This document shows positions 59,222-64,000 of a stretch of 64,000 nucleotides of DNA, one piece after another; position 1 is the stretch's first letter, and each line of letters starts with the position of its first letter. The DNA comes from Kribbella qitaiheensis (GTDB lineage Bacteria; Actinomycetota; Actinomycetes; Propionibacteriales; Kribbellaceae): positions 5,952,001 through 6,016,000 of the forward strand of contig NZ_CP043661.1 in the NCBI RefSeq assembly GCF_014217565.1, written 5' to 3'. Made by a program: the position numbers and the translations under genes. Below the pieces are notes generated by a model. It searched no databases and had not been told where the DNA came from. It saw nothing but the letters and a program-made list of their open reading frames with translations.

Positions 59222-59794
59222 ATGAGCGGGAACGAAGGACCTATCCGCGTTGGTGATCAGGAACGCGAGGACGCGGTGACGCGGCTCGGCGCGCACTACG
59301 AGGCCGGGCGGCTGAGCGCGGAGGAGCACCAGGAGCGCGTCGGCGAGGCGCTACAGGCGAAGACCTGGGCGGATCTGACCGCGCTGTTCGCGGATCTGCC
59401 GGGCGAGCGGCCCACCGGTACGCCGGGCGGTGGTGAGCCGGGTTCGTCGGGTGAGGAGGGTTGGGCTGGGCCGTGGGGTTGGTCCCGGCCGCCGTGGACG
59501 GCGCCGGCGGAGCAGGGCGAAGGTGCTGCCGCCGGGCGCGCGGCGTACGGGCGGGGACCGGGCGTTGGTGGACCGGGTGGGCGAGGGGCATGGAGTGCTG
59601 GTGGGCCGCCGTGGGCTCGGCGAGGGGTGTTCGGGCGGGCTCCGTTGCCGTTGCTGGTCGCGCTGGCGGTGGTCGGAGTACTGGCTTCGATTGGTTGCGT
59701 GGTCGGCGGTGGGCATCCGCCGGTGCTGCCGTTGCTGTTGATCGTCGCGGGCATCTTCCTCGTGAAGCGTCGTAGGCAGGAGCGGCGCGCATGA
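59222..59794 (+). CDS. DUF1707 membrane protein
   Basis: 190 residues from ATG 59222, with GGAG seven bases ahead. DUF1707 at residues about 7-60 (DAVTRLGAHYEAGRLSAEEH), a long Gly/Pro/Trp-rich linker (about 65-135) and two membrane helices near the end (PLLVALAVVGVLASIGCVVG and LPLLLIVAGIFLV). Function unknown. It is coupled to the next gene by ATGA. Confidence 0.72.
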   Translation: MSGNEGPIRVGDQEREDAVTRLGAHYEAGRLSAEEHQERVGEALQAKTWADLTALFADLPGERPTGTPGGGEPGSSGEEGWAGPWGWSRPPWTAPAEQGEGAAAGRAAYGRGPGVGGPGGRGAWSAGGPPWARRGVFGRAPLPLLVALAVVGVLASIGCVVGGGHPPVLPLLLIVAGIFLVKRRRQERRA

Positions 59795-60201
59795 GGGCGG
59801 CGTACCGGGTTCTCGCGTCCCTCATCGCGATAGCCGTCGTCTTACAGATCGCGTCGATCGCGTTGTCCGGGTTCACGATCGCCAAGGACGCGGATGACGG
59901 GACGACGATCGGGTCGGACTACAGCAACTTCGGCCAGAGCTATCACAGCATGGCCGGTACGGCGATCGGCCTGCTCGCGTTGGTGCTGCTGATCTTGTCG
60001 TTCATGACCGACGTACCGCGCGGGCGAGTGCTGGCCGGGATCATCGTCGGCCTGGTGGTGCTGCAGTTCGTACTGGCAGTGGTGTCCTTCGGCCTTCCTG
60101 CGTTGGGGATCCTGCACGGCATCAACGGCATGGCGATCGCCGCCGTCGCCGGAGCAGCATCGCGGCGCGCATCGTCACCAACCCCTGTGCCCAGTGCGTA
60201 A
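59791..60201 (+). CDS. Four-helix small membrane protein
   Basis: 136 residues with four membrane helices (YRVLASLIAIAVVLQIASIA, GTAIGLLALVLLILSFM, LAGIIVGLVVLQFVLAVVSF and a last one). It is in the operon with the DUF1707 gene (ATGA overlap) and overlaps the multicopper oxidase start by eight bases. The DUF6220-like pattern (HSMAGTAIG, HGINGMAI) suggests a heme or quinone-related membrane protein, but this is not certain. Confidence 0.65.
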   Translation: MRAAYRVLASLIAIAVVLQIASIALSGFTIAKDADDGTTIGSDYSNFGQSYHSMAGTAIGLLALVLLILSFMTDVPRGRVLAGIIVGLVVLQFVLAVVSFGLPALGILHGINGMAIAAVAGAASRRASSPTPVPSA

Positions 60202-61629
60202 GTGGAAGGGGCGGCTGATCGCCCTCGGAGTTGCGCTGGCGGTACTCGTACCGCTGGCGTACCTCTGGGCAACCAGCCTTGTCCAGGCAACTATTCCGCG
60301 ACGGACATGGGGTACGCCGACTACGGCGGCGGGCCTGCTGTTGAGCATATGCACCATGGTGGGATGAGCGTGGCTTCACTGACCGGGCCATCTGGTACTC
60401 CGACGGTTGCGATGACTCTGGTCGCGCGGCAACAGAAGTTCACCCTTGCCAGCGGTGAATCTGTTGATGGATTCACCGTGAACGGAACGTCTCCCGGACC
60501 GCTGATCCGTGCCAGGGTTGGCGATCTGGTCGAGGTCACGTTGGTGAATGAGTCCGTGCGTTCTGGCGTCACCTTGCATTGGCACGGGATCGACGTGCCC
60601 AATGCCGAAGATGGAGTCGCCGGAGTCACGCAGGACGCAGTACCGGTTGGTGGTCGGCACGTCTACCGCTTCCGGGCTACGCAAGGTGGGACGTACTGGT
60701 ACCACTCGCACCAGGTCTCGAGCGAGGAAGTCCGCGACGGCCTGTTCGGCCCGATCGTCATCGGTGCCGCGGCTGGACCCGAGGTTGTTGCCGCGATCCA
60801 TACGTACGACGGAAAGCGCACCATCAACGGACACACCGGATCGCAGCGGGTGGCCTTGGCTGCTGGATCTCTGGTACGAATCCGCGTAATCAACACGGAC
60901 AACGCTCTCATCCGCACCGGTCTGGTCGGCGCACCCTACAAAGTCATCGCCGTAGACGGCCGCGACCTCCACGGCCCAACGCCGACGACTTCCGCGTTCC
61001 CACTAGCAGCCGGCGCCCGAGTCGACCTAGAAGCCACCGTGCCTCCGTCCGGCGCCTTACGCCTGGACGCCGGCACGACCTCCGTCACAATCGGCCCTGT
61101 CTCATCCGCCCCACCCACCGACGCCCTGTCATCCGACACCGTCGACCTACTGACCTATGGCACCCCCGCACCACTCGGTTTCGACCCGTCCCACGCTGAC
61201 CGCACCTTCGAATACCGCATCGGCCGCCGCGTCGGCTTCCTCGACGGCAAACCCGGTCTCTGGTGGACCATCAACGGCCGCAAGTTCCCCGACGTACCAA
61301 TGTTCATGGTCGGCGAAGGGGACGTAGTACGAATGAAAATCTCCAACACCAGCGGCCAATCCCACCCCATGCACCTCCACGGCCACCACGGGGTCGTCCT
61401 CTCCCGCAACGGCACCCCCACCACAGGCACCCCCTGGTGGATCGACACCCTAGAAGTAGCCGACAACGAAACCTACGAAATAGCCTTCCTCGCCAACAAC
61501 CCAGGCATCTGGATGGACCACTGCCACAACCTCCCCCACGCCTCCGAAGGCTTGATGACCCACCTCGCTTACACCGGCTACACCACCCCCTACGTCATCG
61601 GCGGCCCCACTTCCAACAAACCCGAATAG
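60194..61629 (+). pseudogene. Multicopper oxidase with a -1 frameshift just after its signal peptide
   Basis: GTG 60194 starts a clear signal peptide (VRKWKGRLIALGVALAVLVP) that ends in the wrong frame. At 60283-60284 GTCCAGG lacks a C: with GTCCCAGG it would read SLVPGNYSATDMGYADYGGG and run to 61629. The mature part has the four copper sites: LHWHGID, WYHSH, HPMHLHGHH and DHCHNLPHA. It would be a periplasmic/cell-surface cuproenzyme of about 478 residues. Truncated as written unless the deletion is an error. It overlaps the previous gene. Confidence 0.82.
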
Positions 61630-62115
61630 CTGGTACGCCGACCCGCTTCGCGTCCCCCTACGTCGCCCGCTCGACCCACCCGCCCCAGGGTCGCAACTCC
61701 TCCGTCGCCGCTCAGCAACTGCGGCGTGGCCCGCAAAACCGCGTGGCTCGCGATGACGCTGGCCGTAGTACGGGTCATGATCAGTCAGGTGAAGATCAGC
61801 TGGCCGCTGGATGAGTCCTGCCTCAGGTGAATGGTGTGTCCGAGGAGACGCCAATCTTGACCACTCGCCGAGGGGGCAGGGCCTGACGGTCGCCGAGCAC
61901 GCCTCCACGCGCACACTGGCACGTGAAATCAGGCTGGCTTCCGCCGTTGCCCGCTCAACCGCCACAGCCACAGCCACAGCCAGCTTCGCGACCATTGCCG
62001 TAGCCGCATCCGGCAGGCTGCTGCTAGGGGACAACATCTGGGGCGGCGCTACTGACTAGAGGGCGGAGTGGCGATAGCGTCTTGACAGCAGCGTTGCTCG
62101 GCTTCGGGAGGAACC
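61630..62115. other. Gap with no gene recognised
   Basis: About 485 bases between the multicopper oxidase and the next membrane protein. Short frames (for example 61811-62059, 82 codons) have no ribosome site, a low-complexity TATATATA-type stretch (Ala/Thr) and no family match. It may be a decayed remnant. Confidence 0.4.
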
Positions 62116-63111
62116 GTGCGAGGTGCAGAGGGAAGGGTGAACCTCGGTCCGCCTGTCATCACTGTGGGCGCGGTCGCGCTTGTGTTTGCGCTGACGGCGG
62201 CGCTTGGTGCTGATGCCTCGACTGGTTCGGTGGATAGCGACGTATTTGTCGGTGGCGTGCCGTGGACAGTCTGGCGGATGGTCGCGGCTGCGGCGGTGGT
62301 GTTGTTCCTCGCGGTGATAGTGACCGCCGTTCGCGTCCTCGTTGAGGTCGACAGGTGGGGGATCGTCGCATCCAAGTCCACCCGCTGGACGTACCTCGCA
62401 TTTGCGACGGCGGGTGCCGGTGCACTGATCGTCGGCCGGCTTGTTGCTAGTGGCAATAACCCCGATCTTCCGGTCAAGAATCTCGAGCTGCGGACCGGCG
62501 CCGTACTGCTGACTGGACTGATTGCCACAATCCCCTGGCTCGTTCTCGTCTGGCTCGCGCATGAAACGTGCCACCTCCTTCAGCGTCGGATCGAGCTGTT
62601 GCCGCCGATTCCCACCAGAACAGAGGAGTCCGCCGCCGCGAGCCTCGTTGGAGGCGCCGAGTTGCATCGTGAAGTGATCAGCCGGCTGCTGCGTCTGTGG
62701 GATCTGCTGGTGCTTTGCGTCGGGGTGTTCGCGCTCGGTGTGGTCGCGGCCATCGTCACGTCGAGCACACTGCGTGCTGCATTCATCGACGTACATCCGG
62801 ATCGAGAGAGGGACTTCCCGGCAGTGAACGTCCTGTACTACGGCGCCTTGTTCGCCGTCATCGCGTCGGTGCTCAGCGTGCCGCTGGTCGCGGCATGGAG
62901 GCGATGCGCCCAACACGTCGTCGATCGCGCCTACCCCCTCCCAGCGGATGGACAACCGACAGAAGCATGGGTAGCTGCCCGGGCTCGCCTCGAGGTGCTG
63001 TTGCACCTGAACGTCTCGCTGCTACGGAATCCGCTCACCGGTCTGGCCGTGCTGTCACCGCTGCTTACCAGCGCCTTGGCCGCGTTCATTCCACAGCTCG
63101 CGAAGTCCTGA
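62116..63111 (+). CDS. Multi-pass membrane protein of unknown function
   Basis: 331 residues (GTG 62116, GGGAGG upstream). Two membrane helices near the start (VITVGAVALVFALTAALG and VWRMVAAAAVVLFLAVIVTA), two more around 95-160 and further ones after residue 195 (LLVLCVGVFALGVVAAIVTS, GALFAVIASVLSVPLVAAWR), with a cytosolic loop between. No known family is recognised. It stands alone. Confidence 0.6.
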   Translation: MRGAEGRVNLGPPVITVGAVALVFALTAALGADASTGSVDSDVFVGGVPWTVWRMVAAAAVVLFLAVIVTAVRVLVEVDRWGIVASKSTRWTYLAFATAGAGALIVGRLVASGNNPDLPVKNLELRTGAVLLTGLIATIPWLVLVWLAHETCHLLQRRIELLPPIPTRTEESAAASLVGGAELHREVISRLLRLWDLLVLCVGVFALGVVAAIVTSSTLRAAFIDVHPDRERDFPAVNVLYYGALFAVIASVLSVPLVAAWRRCAQHVVDRAYPLPADGQPTEAWVAARARLEVLLHLNVSLLRNPLTGLAVLSPLLTSALAAFIPQLAKS

Positions 63112-63240
63112 GCGGAGAACGATCGCGGTCAGCTGCCGAGGAGACTCGTCTCATCTGCCGGGGGCGATGTGTGCGAAGAAGATATCGGTGGGTCTCAGGG
63201 TACCCTGCTGCTATGACGAGGCAATGCCCAACGGACCTGA

Positions 63241-63893
63241 CTAGGCGACTTCCTTCACGAGGCTGGTGAGTTCGTGGTTGAAGCGGGGGTGGGTTTCGGT
63301 GAAGGGCAGGTGGCCTACGCCGTGGTACCAGGATGGTTTGGCGGTTTTGCAGATGTCGAGGACGTGTTCGGACATCGAGGGTAGGACGATCGTGTCGGAG
63401 CGTCCGTGGGTTACGAGGACGGGTACGGTCAGGTCGGCCAGTACGTCGTCGCTGTTGATCTCGCGCGAGATCAGCGCGCCCCTGACCTCGGGGGAAACGA
63501 CCATGTTCCAAGCCAGCGCGGCGTTCCAGTCGTTCGGGGCGAGGGGCTCGCTGGTGCAGACGCTGAGGAAGCGCCGAATGGCGGCGATGTTCGTGGGGAG
63601 GTCGGGTTGGCCGGCGTCCGGCGCGTTCTCGAGATCGGCCACCCCAGGCATCAAGCGAGATGTCGTCGACGTCACGATCCGAGAGCCCACATCCACGCTC
63701 GTCGTAGCGGATGAGAGTGTGATTGTCCCCGAGAGCGTCGAGCCACTGGCGCCACACCGGACTCTCCCCGTCGAACTCCAGGTGGATCGTCCAGGTCGCG
63801 ACTCTGACGAGTGGTGGACCGTCGCCACGGACCGGATACGCCAACTTCACCGCATCCGGCCGCCGCACAGTAGCCGACCTTCTGTCGCACCTC
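63241..63893 (-). pseudogene. Chimeric, frameshifted alpha/beta hydrolase remnant
   Basis: Three frames carry pieces. About 63860-63893 reads VRQKVGYCAAA, then (one-base shift in GCGGCGGCC) 63643-63865 reads PDAVKLAYPVRGDGPPLVRV through YDERGCGLSDRDVDDISLD, the N-terminus of an adenylate-cyclase-linked hydrolase. From about 63660 to 63241 another frame gives AALAWNMVVSPEVRGALISR, VPVLVTHGRSDTIVLPSMSE and YHGVGHLPFTETHPRFN, the C-terminus of a different hydrolase type. The nucleophile elbow GxSxG is missing. So it looks like a deletion fused two hydrolase genes; not functional. Confidence 0.65.
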
Positions 63894-64000
63894 TCGATCG
63901 TACCGAGATCTGCGTCATCCGCACCGCACCAAAGCGGCTGCTGAAAGGGAGTTCGGCTAGTCGAGTTCGCGCACGCTCGTTGTCTCGTCCGGCTCGACTG

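Noticed and set aside
61811..62059. 82-codon ORF after the multicopper oxidase
   Set aside because: No ribosome site, Ala/Thr low-complexity tail and no recognised family.

Overview
This is high-GC actinobacterial chromosome. Many start codons are GTG, several mRNAs look leaderless, and the core genes present (prfB, ftsE-ftsX, smpB, ssrA, cpaF/Tad) have actinomycete form. The mix of sugar ABC transporters, secreted hydrolases, GntR/TetR/LysR regulators and a SigE-type sigma factor suggests a soil Propionibacteriales member (Kribbella/Nocardioides-like). That placement is a guess from gene content, not a computed assignment.

Layout. 1-2.1 kb: end of a Gfo/Idh/MocA dehydrogenase, a hydroxypyruvate-isomerase-like enzyme and a GntR regulator. 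2.1-3.9 kb: SigE-family sigma factor with a membrane partner that carries a duplicated outer domain. 4.1-9.0 kb: Tad/Flp pilus locus (CpaF, TadB, TadC, small pilin, two TadE-like proteins, one TadG-like protein) with an odd mini-ORF at the TadB/TadC junction. 9-13 kb: deleted SDR pseudogene, NmrA/TetR divergent pair sharing a palindrome, prfB, pentapeptide protein. 13-19 kb: frameshifted MFS exporter with divergent HTH regulator, secreted beta-helix protein, LysR/EamA pair. 18.8-22.9 kb: frameshifted permease plus TIGR03943-like partner behind a Zur-box-like site, a bacterial serpin, and an SRPBCC/TetR operon with its operator. 23-27.3 kb: PhzF, then a reductive pyrimidine/hydantoin-type set (amidohydrolase, dihydropyrimidinase, LLM oxidoreductase) interleaved with related hairpins. 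27.4-31.8 kb: sugar ABC operon ending in a FAD oxidase.

32-42.8 kb: an MFS efflux gene behind a six-codon leader peptide and a foldable leader that can hide its ribosome binding site; a PfkB kinase; a small two-gene unit framed by two related long palindromes; the cell-division block ftsE-ftsX-M23 peptidase-smpB followed by tmRNA; and a Pro/Thr/Glu-repeat surface protein with a class E/F-type sortase. 42.8-51 kb: STAND (HTH/NB-ARC/TPR) regulator, frameshifted M4 metalloprotease, SGNH hydrolase, two nucleotidyltransferases. 51-58.9 kb: alpha-galactosidase with its own ABC importer, then an ABC-2 exporter. 59-64 kb: DUF1707 protein, small membrane protein, frameshifted multicopper oxidase, unknown membrane protein, and a broken chimeric hydrolase.

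Two things stand out. First, the attenuator-like leader of the MFS gene at 31984-32098 looks like ribosome-stalling control of a resistance pump. Second, five genes are broken by single-base C/G indels, four of them an extra base in a GGCC context, so some apparent pseudogenes may be sequencing artefacts. Two other genes (SDR, hydrolase) are broken by real-looking deletions or fusions.
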